Shown here: one piece after another, positions 35,565-46,673 of the stretch | Layout: every line of letters begins with the position of its first letter | How positions within the stretch are numbered: the first letter of the stretch is position 1 | The notes under the pieces: generated by a model | Told to the model about the DNA's origin: nothing | Database searches by the model: none | What the model saw: only the letters and a program-made list of their open reading frames with translations | Position numbers and translations under genes: made by a program | NCBI GenBank assembly: GCA_922989275.2 | Contig: OV277866.1 | Coordinates: 53,373,246 to 53,437,245 of the forward strand | Reading direction: 5' to 3' | Length of the DNA: 64,000 nt | Origin: Gari tellinella | Taxonomy: Eukaryota; Mollusca; Bivalvia; Cardiida; Psammobiidae

Positions 35565-35700
35565 TCCATTATCCCATAAATACGTCTTTTTATGCTTATG
35601 ATTTATACTCCACTGAAGGAAATATGTCCACTTTATACAGTCATGAATATGTGCCACAATAAATTGTTTCTATTTCCTGGCAGATGATAGCAGGCTGACT
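35565..35700. repeat. Family A left half
   Basis: TTAATCCATTATCCCATAAA through GCAGATGATAGCAGGCTGA; the right half is lost. Confidence 0.55.
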
Positions 35701-35790
35701 TCAGAACTCTCTATTTGACCTTGAACTTTGGAATATGGACTAAGTTTGGGTTTGTTTGTTTGTTTACGTCCGTTTCTGCTATCTATGGGC

Positions 35791-36040
35791 TACAGTGGAG
35801 AATCTGTTATTCTTTCCCGTTTAAACGCAAACGTACGCAAACGCAAAGCGCTAAAATGTAGAAAAGAACAACTTTTGGACAATTCTGATATTTCATGTTT
35901 ATCTTGGTGGCAAACAGTTTGGAGCCTGATCAGACGCCGGGTTACCCGGCGTCTGATCTGGCTCCAAACTGTTTGCACTGGAAATAATAGTTTTAGCGTA
36001 AACGCGTTTATTGGGAAAGAATAACACATTCTCCACTGTA
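35791..36040. mobile_element. Family E element (250 bp)
   Basis: TACAGTGGAGAATCTGTTAT and AACACATTCTCCACTGTA ends; core CAAACAGTTTGGAGCCTGAT, then GACGCCGGGTTACCCGGCGT. TA edges. Confidence 0.88.
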
Positions 36041-36099
36041 ATTGGATGCACCAGAGAGAAGACGGCCACAGAAAACCTAAGCATGATGCCCTACTCTTA

Positions 36100-36262
36100 T
36101 TATCAACAGAGTTTTCTGGTTCTTTTGGATGCCTAGTGTAAAGCACTGGTACATTGGACCTCGGTTTATAAAAGTCTTATATGAAGGACTTGGTCAGGCG
36201 GAGATCGAACTCACGATCCCTGTTATGACAGTCAAGTGTGCTACTACTTGACCATGTCTGCA
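36100..36262 (-). mobile_element. tRNA-derived SINE, same family, in an ADAM intron
   Basis: The minus strand has ATGGTCAAGTAGTAGCAC (A-box side), GAGTTCGATCTCC (B box) and the shared body ACCAAGTCCTTCA, TTATAAACCGAGGTCCAATG, GTGCTTTACACTAGGCATC. Confidence 0.75.
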
Positions 36263-36413
36263 GGTAGGGACTTGGTTGTCATATGCACATCATGGTAAGA
36301 TTCACAAATGTATACTGTTTCATGAGTTAATACACACCCATCTTCTAACTTCTAACTTTGTTGATTATGTATAGCAATATTCACAATCTCAGATCTGGGG
36401 CTTTGGCAATTAC

Positions 36414-36618
36414 CTTCCTTTCCTCACATTTGGCACCATCTGGGACCATTCCTGGGTCTGGCATGTCCAGCCCCACATCCAGCATGGCCCCGCGACAAAC
36501 ATATGTGTCAGGTCCAATGGTCAAGAAGGTGGCAGGAGTTGCAAGGGCCAGATTGTCCTTCCAGAACATGAGTTTCTCATTCTGATGGACACAGTGCAGC
36601 AATCCACACATCACATCA
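36414..36618 (-). CDS. ADAM exon: cysteine-rich domain, second part
   Basis: One base plus 68 codons, with acceptor GTTTACAG and donor GTAATT. It encodes DVMCGLLHCVHQNEK and CRGAMLDVGLDMPDPGMV then GAKC, a highly conserved ADAM segment. A perfect-armed family K palindrome lies about 20 bases upstream of the acceptor. Confidence 0.95.
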
Positions 36619-36638
36619 CTGTAAACAAGAAATAAACA

Positions 36639-36881
36639 GGGGCCCGTTTCATAAAACTTTGTACGACAAATGTTGTCGTAAGTCAGATTATAAAAGTCTC
36701 AATTATTATTTATTTCTCCATCTAATCCTGTCTTGTGACATCTTTTTGGAATCGTCTTGAAAAGACAATTCCAAAGAGATGTCACAAGACAGGATTAGAT
36801 AGAGAAATCATAAATTAAATGTATTTTAAAGTTTTGACTTACGACAACATTTGTCGTAAGAAGTTTTATGAAACGGGCCCC
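36639..36881. mobile_element. Family K palindromic element (243 bp)
   Basis: GGGGCCCGTTTCATAAAACT and AAGTTTTATGAAACGGGCCC ends; arms TCTAATCCTGTCTTGTGACA with near-complete complementarity. Confidence 0.88.
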
Positions 36882-37142
36882 AGAGCACTGTCAATAGCAA
36901 ACTAACCAGTAATATCTATAGATAATATTTAAGGTGATAGGTAAAGCTTGTATACTAGTCATTCAATAAATGAGCAGGATATCGATGATTCTACACAATT
37001 TTGGAAATGACAAAACTAGAATGTGTTGTGATATATGCCTTTCAAAGACTTTTTGTGATATCGTAATTCAAAATTTTTATTTTCCTAAAACAAGATTTCA
37101 ATAAATGTTTTCCAGATATAAATTTTCTAAAATGAAATTGTG

Positions 37143-37393
37143 TTAACCCTTTGAACCCTAGTCCCGCATATAGGCGTGCTTTTCAAACAGTGTACATGTG
37201 AATAGTACACTTGTCCTATGCAAACAGTGATGACCCTGATCAGAGGGCTCCGAAAGGAGCCCTCTGATCAGGTTCTTCACTGTTTGTCACAATGCCAAAC
37301 ATTGACAAAAACAACCCTTAAAAGTCAGAAATGGACTAGACTAAACTGGAAACTGGAATTTTCCATTTAAAGTTTCAGGGAGGAAAGAGTTAA
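37143..37393. mobile_element. Family C element
   Basis: TTAACCCTTTGAACCCTAGT and GGGAGGAAAGAGTTAA ends; perfect core. Confidence 0.87.
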
Positions 37394-37538
37394 TTCATGT
37401 TGATGTCATAGTAACATTTATTTGTGAAGTTATTCTCATGTATGCCACAGAGTCCATGTTTATCATCACTTGTATAGCTTTGCTGTACATGTGTTTGTAT
37501 GGCAATGTGGTAGGTTATCCTGTGATGTACAGAGTGGG

Positions 37539-37788
37539 TACAGTGGAGAATCTGTTATTCTTTCCCGTTTAAACGCAAATGTACGCAAACGCAAAGCACT
37601 AAAACGTAGAAAAGTACAATTTTTGGACAATTCTGATAATTCTTGTTTATCTTGGTGGCAAACAGTTTGGAGCCTGATCAGACGCCGGGTTACCCGGCGT
37701 CTGATCTGGCTCCAAACTGTTTGCACTGCAAATAAAAGTTTTAGCGTAAACACGTTTATTGGGAAAGAATAACAGATTCTCCACTGTA
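37539..37788. mobile_element. Family E element (250 bp), second copy
   Basis: Same length and ends as 35791-36040; a few substitutions. Confidence 0.88.
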
Positions 37789-37814
37789 TGTTTCATGCCA
37801 CTAGTATTAGATTA

Positions 37815-38065
37815 TTAACCCTTCACTCCATGACCCGTTTCTAGTTTTGAAAACAATTTACCACTTAAAGCAGGTTAAAAGTAAAGCAGAATGAGCCTTA
37901 AGGCGCATTCTGCTTTTCTTTCAGCCTGCTTTAAGCTACCATCCGCTAGATTAGAGAAGATATTTCTTATAGAACATATTCATGACTGTATAAATTGGAA
38001 CTATTTTGTTCACTGGAGGAATAAGTTTAAGGCGTAAAAAGGTGTATTCATTGAGTAACAGGTTA
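37815..38065. mobile_element. Family A element, reversed, beside an ADAM splice donor
   Basis: TTAACCCTTCACTCCATGAC and CATTGAGTAACAGGTTAA ends. The right end is about 15 bp from exon 38080-38255. Confidence 0.8.
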
Positions 38066-38079
38066 ACAATACTACTTAC

Positions 38080-38255
38080 TCTCTGAGACAAGCCTCGTAT
38101 CTGTCCATTGTCCAGTTGTAGCCACAGTTACCATGCTTACTGCCGTTGGTGTTGAGATGTTTAAAGCAGATTGGGTCAGACACTCGACCTGTTTTACCCC
38201 ATAACAACTTACATTGTTCTGTGTGAGTCTTGCAGTGCCCATTGTAACAGTAGGA
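38080..38255 (-). CDS. ADAM exon: cysteine-rich domain, first part
   Basis: 58 codons plus two bases, with acceptor TTTTAG and donor GTAAGT. It encodes SYCYNGHCKTHTEQC, then CFKHLNTNGSKHGNCGY, matching the ADAM cysteine-rich domain. A family A palindrome ends about 15 bases inside the downstream intron. Confidence 0.94.
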
Positions 38256-38879
38256 CTAAAACAGACAAAATAACATTGCAAATTTCACGGCAAGTAAACT
38301 AATTAGTTCTAATGCTTTCTCCTTTATGCCTCCATCAATCCCTATTATGAAATCTTTAAAGCATTAACAATTGTGGCATATTATGTGAAACCATTCTGTA
38401 AAATTATGAGGTTCTAGCTTGAAAACTGAAGGAAGAGTTTAACGGACAAAGTAAAGTATGTACTGTATATGGAAAATGTCACAGAAAATGGACAAAGTTC
38501 AACATGTCGTATTTCTGTGAGAACTTTGCAGAAATGACAGATCCTGACAATAAGCAAATCTGGGAAAAGAGCCAGTAAAATGATAGGATTGTAGCTTGAG
38601 AACTATAGAAGTTAGACAGACAAAGTATGTACTATATATGTGGACAAACAAACGATAGGAATAAGAATAGACTATAGACAGACAGGGATTAAAGTTCATT
38701 AAACATTCTGTCCACTACTAATAGTCCCAGGGACATAAGAGTATGTATTTTAGGGACAAACCACTTGAAAGTCCATACAATTTGGCCTTTTCTCAAAAAC
38801 TGGAAGAGTCAACTCAAAATGTCAGCACTGTAATGGTTAAGGTAAGCATGTTTCCAAGGTTACGTAGGACACTACTCAC

Positions 38880-39011
38880 CTGGCCTCCCATACATTCCAC
38901 TCCATTCTGCAGGTACACATCATTTGGGCAGTATGGACTGTTTCCCCAGCAAAACTCAGGCAAGTCACATTCTCCTACAGACTCTCTACATTTGGTGGCT
39001 GCTGGCTTGGG
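38880..39011 (-). CDS. ADAM exon: disintegrin loop
   Basis: 44 codons, phase 0, with donor GTGAGT and acceptor [20 protein letters not shown] is the integrin-binding-loop region; it has ECD rather than [16 protein letters not shown] follows and leads into the cysteine-rich domain. Confidence 0.95.
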
Positions 39012-39112
39012 CTATATGTATATAACAAGTGTATAAAATTATACATTAAACTATTTTACACAGGTGAGCTCTGCAAGCGAACATTTCATCCATGTACAAG
39101 AGCGCCCAATAG

Positions 39113-39525
39113 TGGATATGTTATTCTTTCCCAATAACGTGTTTAGTTTAAACATATTTTATTCAGGAAATACATAACATGAATATTAACATATTTGACA
39201 GCATAATAAGGATTAGAATGGAAGCATAAATGCTTAATAGGTTCTTCTCCTCAAAAGTTAGCATATCATATGAACAATAGTTGTCTAGAATAAGGCGCCT
39301 TGAATCTAGAGCCCTGTTTGTATAACGTGTTTATGTTAGAACTATCACTTCCATTGCAAACAGTAACCCAGCATCTTACGGTCTTAGGTTTCAAACTGTT
39401 TGCCATTGAGATTTAAATGAACATTCAGAATTGTCAACAAATTGTCATTTTCTACATTGTATTACAATGTGTTTGCGTTTTGTTTGCTTTTAAATGGGAA
39501 TAATAAAGTCTTCTCCACTTTATGT
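39113..39525. repeat. Family E-like remnant
   Basis: AGTGGATATGTTATTCTTTC and GAATAATAAAGTCTTCTCCA outer parts with a short CAAACAGTAACCCAGCATCT core. Confidence 0.5.
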
Positions 39526-39994
39526 TAAAGGGCCAGTTTTCACCAGGTGTCTGGGGCTTTTAAGATACAGATAACTGCATAATGTAGAAAGAAAGAAAGA
39601 TAAGACGTATTACAATGCTAATATATTGTGAAACTCTCTAAACTGGAACTGACTGCATGTAGTATCAATGGGGCCCTACTAAAATGCAGCAATCTCATTT
39701 TTTGCTCATTAATTACCTTCCCTGATAGCACACAAAGGCTAATGAGCACGTTCTGTCCTAGATAATGCCGGGTTAACAATTAAATTTTGATGACAACATA
39801 AACAACTACACTGGGGGTAGTGCATAAGCTTGTAATGTACTTTGTACAGAAGAGCTTATAAAATAAATCAATTTCCTACACTTTTTTTTTATGTCTAAGC
39901 TTAGTATTTATTTAATTAATATTTTTCATGAAAAATCTGGTTGCCAGTCTCTTTATTTCCCTTATCAATTGAGAGACAATATCTTTTAGTCAAC

Positions 39995-40250
39995 ATTCAA
40001 CTCTCATGGGGCTCCAGAAATATGCCTTTATACCCCTTTAATTCATTCCTCCATTACAGAAAATATTTCCACCATATAAGTAATAAATATGCACTATCAA
40101 AATATTTCTTTTATCTTAGCAGATGGTAGGTTTAAGGCAGGCTGAAAGTAAAGCAGAATGTGCCTTAAGGCGCATTCTGCATTACTTTCAAACTGCTTTA
40201 AGTGATCACCAGTCTTCAAAGCTAAATACAGGCTATGGGGTATAGGGCTA
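39995..40250. mobile_element. Family A element
   Basis: Diverged left end; hairpin GCAGAATGTGCC / GGCGCATTCTGC; right end CTATGGGGTATAGGGCTA. Confidence 0.7.
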
Positions 40251-40303
40251 CGTTAAACCTTTAACATTGCTGTTATATGAGACAATGTGAGAAATGTTTT
40301 TAC

Positions 40304-40402
40304 CTCGCAAGTGTCAATGTCACAGCATCCCCCACTGGCACATAGTGAGCCTGAAGTCAGCTTACATGTGCTGGCATTACAACACTTGTTGTGTAGACAC
40401 TC
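40304..40402 (-). CDS. ADAM exon: disintegrin domain, central part
   Basis: 33 codons, phase 0 at both ends, encoding ECLHNKCCNASTC then SLCASGGCCDIDTCE. Cys spacing is that of a disintegrin domain. NAS is a potential N-glycosylation site. Confidence 0.94.
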
Positions 40403-40784
40403 CTGTAAATAATAAAACACATTGCTTCATTAGCATGTCTTATACAGAGGAAATAGTGAGTACCCTAGAAGAGAAACAAGAGCTGTTAAAGAGAAGAATA
40501 AAGTACTTACTGCATTAAATCTTAGATATATACAGTTTTTATGCAAGTATTTTATTCCTCAACACCTGACGAAAATGGTTCCATTTTATACATTTATAAA
40601 TATTATTCTAACACACTTCAAGCACACCACTATATAAACAAAGAAGGGACATTTCAGTGTTTGACTTCTCAATAAAACACACACACGCTATAACGTCTTA
40701 AGGTGACGTCATTTGGCTTCGAAAATGTGTACGCCAAGAAATGAAGCACCGTTGCTTTGTTGCAAAAGAGGTTAATTGAAGTGT

Positions 40785-40950
40785 TATAATCAAAATAATA
40801 AGTTACTACCAGTGTTTTGTCATGCAAACGAACACTGGTTGTCCTTGAGATGCGGCCTCGTGATTAAATTACTACGCATCTCAAATCCTACCAGTATTCG
40901 ATTGCAGGATAAAACACTGGTATGAATTTATTATTTCTTAATCAAAAGAA
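40785..40950. repeat. Inverted repeat (ACCAGTGTTTTGTCATG)
   Basis: AATAATAAGTTACTACCAGT and AAAACACTGGTATGAATTTA face each other around a GAGATGCG/CGCATCTC inner pair. Confidence 0.6.
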
Positions 40951-41071
40951 ATATTTTCTATGTCCTAAAAGACAGTATGCATGATGTGCTTTTAATGCGT
41001 ATTTTGCTTTACTTTCAACCTATTTTAACTTTTTAAGTAGTAATATGTTCAATTTAAGTGGTATAATGTAC

Positions 41072-41243
41072 CTCTGGCAATCCACAATCACACTCCTCGC
41101 CGTCCTCTAGGAAGTTGTTACCACAGACTGGCCCCTCAAATATGGTCTCCGGCTTGTTCCTGAGGCAGTAGTCCATCCCCATCTCAAACGCTTCCTGTAG
41201 GGTCAGCATAGAGCATGACGACCAGCGAGTTGGTGTATTGATC
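41072..41243 (-). CDS. ADAM exon: end of protease, start of disintegrin
   Basis: One base plus 57 codons, with acceptor TTACAG and donor GTACAT. It encodes [14 protein letters not shown], then [16 protein letters not shown], the standard entry into the disintegrin domain. The upstream intron contains the transposon nest described under the LTR element. Confidence 0.95.
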
Positions 41244-41330
41244 CTGTAATAATGATGATGATGATAGTAATGTAATAATACACAACTCTTAGCTAGTCAA
41301 CTAAACAAGCTAGCCAGTATCAGGGCTCCA

Positions 41331-41512
41331 GATAAGAAAGAGTTTACTGAACAAATTCAATATTTTCTCATTCATTTCAGCACTAATCCTATGGTGTTAC
41401 TACTCAGTAGAATCGTCTCAAAGAGACGGTTCTAATGAGTAGTTACACCTTAGTGTTTAATGCAGAAATGAAGATTTTAGTTTTTGAAAAATTACACTTA
41501 TCAAGAGCCCTG
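41331..41512. mobile_element. Family F element
   Basis: CAGGGCTCCAGATAAGAAAG and CTTATCAAGAGCCCTG ends; 6-bp target duplication CAGTAT. Confidence 0.82.
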
Positions 41513-41674
41513 CAGTATAAATACAGGTACATCTACATTCCCCACCCCTTCCTCTTCAATCTGTTAGGAGCTCCAAAGTTAAAAGTAGGTAAAGGTGAAG
41601 GTAAAATTGTGTATTGGGTGATAATGGTGGATTGGAAATGGTCCAGGACAACAATAGTATAAGTAACTTTAACC

Positions 41675-41806
41675 ATTACCCAATAGCCTGTTTATAGTTT
41701 TGAAAACAAGTGAACACTTAAGGCGTATTCTGCTTTACTTTCAGCTTTAAGTACATGTAGTTACTTGTCTTCAAAACCAGAAACAAGCTATGGGGGAATA
41801 GGTTAA
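41675..41806. repeat. Family A element, internally deleted
   Basis: TTAACCATTACCCAATAGCC and CTATGGGGGAATAGGTTAA ends with one short arm. Confidence 0.65.
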
Positions 41807-41949
41807 AAGTCCTTTTCTCCATATCCCAAAGTGCAAATCGCTTACTGTTAACTGCCACATGTTTCAACACCATCAATAAATAACAGTTCAATTAATTTGT
41901 GGCATGTGTGTGTAGCAATAGGTAGAAGGATCCTAAAGTGGAGGAAAGT

Positions 41950-42172
41950 GTAAACCCTTAAAGCGCTACAACCAGATTTCATACATCCTTTGCAAACAGT
42001 ATAAACCCAGATCAGAGGGCTCCTAAAAGTGCTCATTGCATGATCAGGGTCTGTACTGTCGATCAAATTTTTGAATATTTTTGGGGACAAACCGCTCAAG
42101 AGTGAATGAAATATAAGTCAATTTTCAGAAAATGGACAAACTCATTTGAAAATTCAGCATTATAAGGGTTAA
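41950..42172. repeat. Family C-like remnant
   Basis: GCAAACAGTATAAACCCAGA, then GATCAGGGTCTGTACTGT; right end AAGGGTTAA. Confidence 0.55.
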
Positions 42173-42535
42173 AAGATGAAACTGATCATTATTATGGTTG
42201 TCATGACGATGATGTTATACACAGTTTCCATCGCAAGCACCATGCAGTAGCATCCCTTGCATTAAATCCCATGCTGTCACAATACTCTGACGTTTCAGTC
42301 TTAAGTCTACTCATAAACTGCTGAATGCCATGCAGAACAGCTCCTTCACTAAGACTTTATGCTGACTAAACTATAGAGTCTTTAATTATATCAATAAGGT
42401 CAGACATATGCCATATTTTTAAAATATTTTCAAGAAAAAAACCCTCATGAAGCAATGTAAACAAATTAGTAATTTTTCCAAACATGTAAGCATCAATTTA
42501 AACATTCAGCATTATAAAGGGAGATAAGAGCCCCA

Positions 42536-43443
42536 TCAGGGGCATATTTCGCTCACCTGAGAATAGCTGACAAAATGGAGATAATGATTTATGTCCAGTA
42601 CGGGGTAATTTTATACCCGAAGGGCATTATTTAATTTGAACAATCTTGATAGAGGACCTGTAGATGATGCTACGTGCCAAATATCTAAGATCAGGGTACT
42701 AGGGTTTTAGACAAAAAGATTTTTTTAAGTTTCCATTGAAAAAATCTATTTTTAGCTCCTGTGACCTACATATGCAACAGACTGGAACCATTTGAACAAA
42801 ATAGGTAAAGGACATCTAGAAGTGTCACCATGCAGAATATCGAAGCTCTGGCCATATTAGTTTCAGAGGAGATTAAGTTTTCATTGAAAAAATATATTTT
42901 TAGCTCCTGTGACCTAGATATGCAACCGGCCAGAACCATTTGAACAATATTGGTATAGGACATCTAGAAGTGTCACCATGCCAAATATCAAAGCTCTGGC
43001 CATATTAGTTTCAGAGGAAAAGACATTTGAAAATTTCACTATATAACTCTATGTAAAACTGTGACCCCGGGGCGGGCCAATTTTAACCCCAGGGGCATAA
43101 TTTGAACAAACTTGATAGAGGACCTATAGATGATGCTAAGTGCCACATATCTAAGCTCTGGCCCTTCTAGTTTCAGACAAGAATATTTTTTAAGATTTCC
43201 TTATTTTTTCACTTTGGTTGCCATGGCAACCAGAGTTCTACATTGTTTTTAATTCTTTGAACAAATTGAAAGAGCTTGACCCAAGGAACATTCCTGTAAA
43301 GTTTGGTTGAAATCTGTGAAGCGGTATAGGAGATGTCATTTGAAGCAATTGTTAACGATGACGGACAGCGCACAGCGCACGAAGGACGACGGACACAGGG
43401 CCATCCCAATAGCTCACCTTGAGCCTTTGGCTCAGGTGAGCTA
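42536..43443. repeat. Family I repeat, long copy (about 900 bp)
   Basis: AAGAGCCCCATCAGGGGCAT head, repeated body segments, and tail AATAGCTCACC then GGCTCAGGTGAGCTAA. Confidence 0.78.
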
Positions 43444-43609
43444 ACAACTGAGAGTACATGTATGAGATTCCTGCAGAAAACAGAAAGAATGGGGCTTCTG
43501 GTGGGTATGTGACACATGCAGTATAACATGGGCAGGACTGCCGAAGGTCTCGGCTTGGTACAGAGGCAAACATTTCATGTCAATATTGTAAATGCTGGTA
43601 GCAGGGTAC

Positions 43610-43915
43610 ATCCATCATACATCTACCCATATCGATCTTAAGGAGGTCTTCAGTTACCAACACCAGTCTTCAACTACCCATACTGGTCTTCAAATACCCA
43701 AAGTCCTCAGATACCCTACCTCAACTACCCACAATTTAAACTACCCACACCAGTCTTCATTTACTCATACAGGTCTTCAACTACCCACAGTTATCAGCTA
43801 CCCACACCAGTCTTCAACTACTGTACCCACATTCTGCAGATACCCTACCAAGTTTTCACCTACCCTCAGTGACCATCAGCTACCCACACCAGTCTACCCA
43901 TCTACATCTACAGCT
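43610..43915. repeat. Degenerate short tandem repeat (CTACCCACACCAGTCTTCAA)
   Basis: Irregular units built from CTACCCA, CCAGTCTTCA and variants over about 300 bp. Confidence 0.75.
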
Positions 43916-43924
43916 TAAGACTGT

Positions 43925-44015
43925 GCCTTAAGGTGCATTCTGCTTTACTTTCAACCTGCTTTAAGTGGTCACCTGTCCTCAAAACAAGATACAGGCTATG
44001 GGGTAATGGGTTAAA
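43925..44015. repeat. Family A right half
   Basis: AAGGTGCATTCTGCTTTACT and CTATGGGGTAATGGGTTAA. Confidence 0.65.
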
Positions 44016-44209
44016 GCAGGTTTTATTGATAATTCAGACAGCTTCCATTATATATCGAAAATTGAAATAAAATCTGAGCAAGCAATGTCCCTCCACAATC
44101 CAAACCCTTACACTATGGCTCTAAGGTAGCTACTTATCTATCACCCGGTACCACCACCATAAAATACCCTATAGTCACCTTTCAAACAAAATCTACACTG
44201 GTTATATTT

Positions 44210-44455
44210 TAACCCTTTACTCCATAGATATGCATTGTAACACATTTAATTTATTCCTCCACTGAAGAAATTAGTTCCATTTTATACAGTCATGAATATG
44301 TATAATAAGAAATATTTAGTATTTCTTGCAGATGGTAGCTTAAAGCAGACTGAAAGTAAACCAAAATGCACCTAAAGACACCTTCTGCTTTATTTTTAAC
44401 CAGCTTTAAGTAGGCACCTATCATCAAAACTAGAAAGAGGATAATGGGCTAAATA
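44210..44455. mobile_element. Family A element
   Basis: TTAACCCTTTACTCCATAGA left end, diverged hairpin, right end GAGGATAATGGGCTAA. Confidence 0.72.
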
Positions 44456-44770
44456 CAAAAAACTGTAAATAAAAGCACTTGGCTTGTGTAAAAAACAGGG
44501 CTCCAGATAAGAGGGAGTAAACAGAACAAATCAAGCAATTTCTCTCTTATTTCAGCACCAAATCCTATGGTGTTACTACTCATTAGAATCTTCTCGAAGA
44601 GACGATTCTAATGAGTAGTGACACCACAGGGTTTAAAGCGACTCGCAACCAGATGGTGCATTAAAAATAGTAATTTGTAAATATGTGTCAAACGCTTATA
44701 TAAATGGTAAAGAATTAGTTTAGGATAAGAAATTCTGTTTAAAAAAATGTATTTCAATAAAAAAAAATAT

Positions 44771-44859
44771 TGGTCTCTGGTGGGATTCGAACCCGGGGCC
44801 CCGGCATTGGCGGACAGTAGGCAAAATAGGGGAAACCGCTTAGACCAATGGACCACGGA
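44771..44859 (-). repeat. tRNA-like sequence, probably a SINE head or tRNA pseudogene
   Basis: TGGTCTAAGCGG (A box) and GGGTTCGAATCCC (B box) are about 45 bases apart, and the sequence ends in CCA. The acceptor and T stems pair poorly, so I do not call a working tRNA. It lies between the two halves of a family F element. Confidence 0.5.
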
Positions 44860-45207
44860 ACTATCCGTTTATCTCGGATCGATTTAACGTATTTCAATGT
44901 GTAGCTATCGAAAGTGCATACAACTTCGTAATTCGGCTCGTGTTTATGTCTAAGCCCGTGTAGAGAAGCAACAACAACAACTATACCGTCTACTAGTCAG
45001 TATAGAAAAACAATGGAAAATATCTAAAAATCTAAGATTCGGTGACGATTCTTGAGACTTTTTTTGGACTGATCATATTTTTTTAATGTCAGAAGCCAAA
45101 TAATGCCACAAATTTGCTTTTATTTGAGTATTTTATTTTATTTTGACAAGTACACCATCCGGTTCCGAGTCCCTTAAATGCACAAATAAAGATTTTATTT
45201 TTTGGAC

Positions 45208-45227
45208 CCACCCCCCCCCCCCCCCCC
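45208..45227. repeat. Poly-C run
   Basis: About 20 C residues just before the right end of a split family F element; the length may be unreliable. Confidence 0.7.
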
Positions 45228-45487
45228 TTTATCTGGAGCCCTGAAAAAGTCTTGAATAGTGACACAAAATAAAGCACACAATTCTTACAGGTGTACAATG
45301 ACCTGTAGACGTGAACCATTCTTACAGACAGGCAGAAAATATAGCATAGATAGTGACAGGCACTTTAACTTAAATTATTGGATGTTAGTAGTCAACAATG
45401 AAATTATATGGTCTGAATGTCTGCGACTCTTTGGTGAATGACTGTAAATCATTAACTCAAGTTCTGTTCTGCTTGTGTATGTCTGAT

Positions 45488-45714
45488 CTTAACCTCTTAC
45501 TCCATAGATATGCATTTTTAAGCATTAATTTATTTCTACACGGAAGGAAAAATAGTTCGTATTTAACCAGTCATGAATATGTATCATAAGAAATGTGTTC
45601 TAAATATTCTAGAAGATGATAGCTTAAAGCAGGCTGAAAGTAAAGCAGAATGCACCTTATGGTGCATTCTGCTTTACTTTCAACCTGCTTTAAGTGGTCA
45701 CCTGTCTTCAATAC
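45488..45714. mobile_element. Family A element, left part, split by the LTR element
   Basis: TTAACCTCTTACTCCATAG left end, intact hairpin, broken after CCTGTCTTCAATAC. The rest is at 53571-53608. Confidence 0.85.
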
Positions 45715-46673
45715 TGTCACGTGCCGAGCGGTAGTACACGTCAATTCAGGGGTCTGATCTGGATCCAAATTGGTAGCGTGATTCAAGATCACCCCTTTCT
45801 TCTCTCTCTTTCTCTCAAATAAATATTAACTAAAATGGACTCTCTTTCATGCGGCAAATAAAGTAAAAGTAAGGCTTAATCAAATTTTATGTGATGCTTT
45901 ATTTATATCCTACACAATAATAATAAATCTCAAGTCACTAGACTTCTTCTATTTTTAACTAATTCTATTCTAAAAGAGTAAGGCAATATGGTGCCGCACC
46001 TTTAAAATTCTATCTCGAGAGTCCTGGCTTCGTCTGCAACCCGGGGTATTTATACAGAAAATTGGTCACGTGGTGTGCACCAAATTTCTGGTGCGATTTA
46101 ACATTAAAATCGCACCGAAAATCTGTTGCACAAAAACCGCACCAAAGTGTGCACTCCTTATATGGAGCGCACACCAAGTGTGCACTCCTTATATGGTATG
46201 CGAAGACGCTGGCACTGCGCGGACCTAAAAATTACTAAAACAGTACCAATATCCCTTTCTAAAAATACAAGAATGTTATAAACATGAGGGGGAATATATT
46301 TAAAAGGGACACTCATAGTTAAAATATGGAATAAATTACTTTTCAAAGAGCTATTGTGGATTGAAGTCTTGCCGCTACTGTACTATGTAGTAACCAAGAC
46401 TAACAACCCACAATGCATCACTTCAATACAAACCAAGATGGCCTCCAAGCACATCCTTCTCACAATAATGAACCATAACAAATACAAATACAGGCTGAAT
46501 AAAAGATGCTGCGGGAGCTGACACGATCTGGAGGTAGAATATATCGTAAAGATTACAGTTAGGAATTATAATTATGAAATGACACTTAAAAAACAGCCAC
46601 ATAGGCTGACGTTATAAACATGAATGCTGACAAACAACAAACGTGTTTGTCAACCTAAAACCAGAACCTTACA
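45715..46673 (-). repeat. 3' LTR (intact, 959 bp)
   Basis: Starts TGTCACGTGCCG and ends CCTTACA on the plus strand. A TATAAATA box on the minus strand lies at 46047-46054. Near-identical to the right LTR once its insertion is removed. Confidence 0.93.

Larger units (their letters stand above)
44495..45242. mobile_element. Family F element split by about 590 bp with a tRNA-like sequence
   Basis: CAGGGCTCCAGATAAGAGGG left end and TTTATCTGGAGCCCTG right end, both bordered by AAAAA. The break follows GGGTTTAAA at about 44637. Confidence 0.7.

Noticed and set aside
35728..37772. Open frames containing SLIRRRVTRRLIWLQTVC-type peptides
   Set aside because: Translations of family D and E hairpins; the same peptide recurs wherever the repeat does.
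44771..44859. Functional tRNA gene
   Set aside because: Stem pairing is poor although A and B boxes are present.
46158..46346. 62-codon open frame found in both LTRs
   Set aside because: Lies within the LTR and is duplicated with it; no motif.
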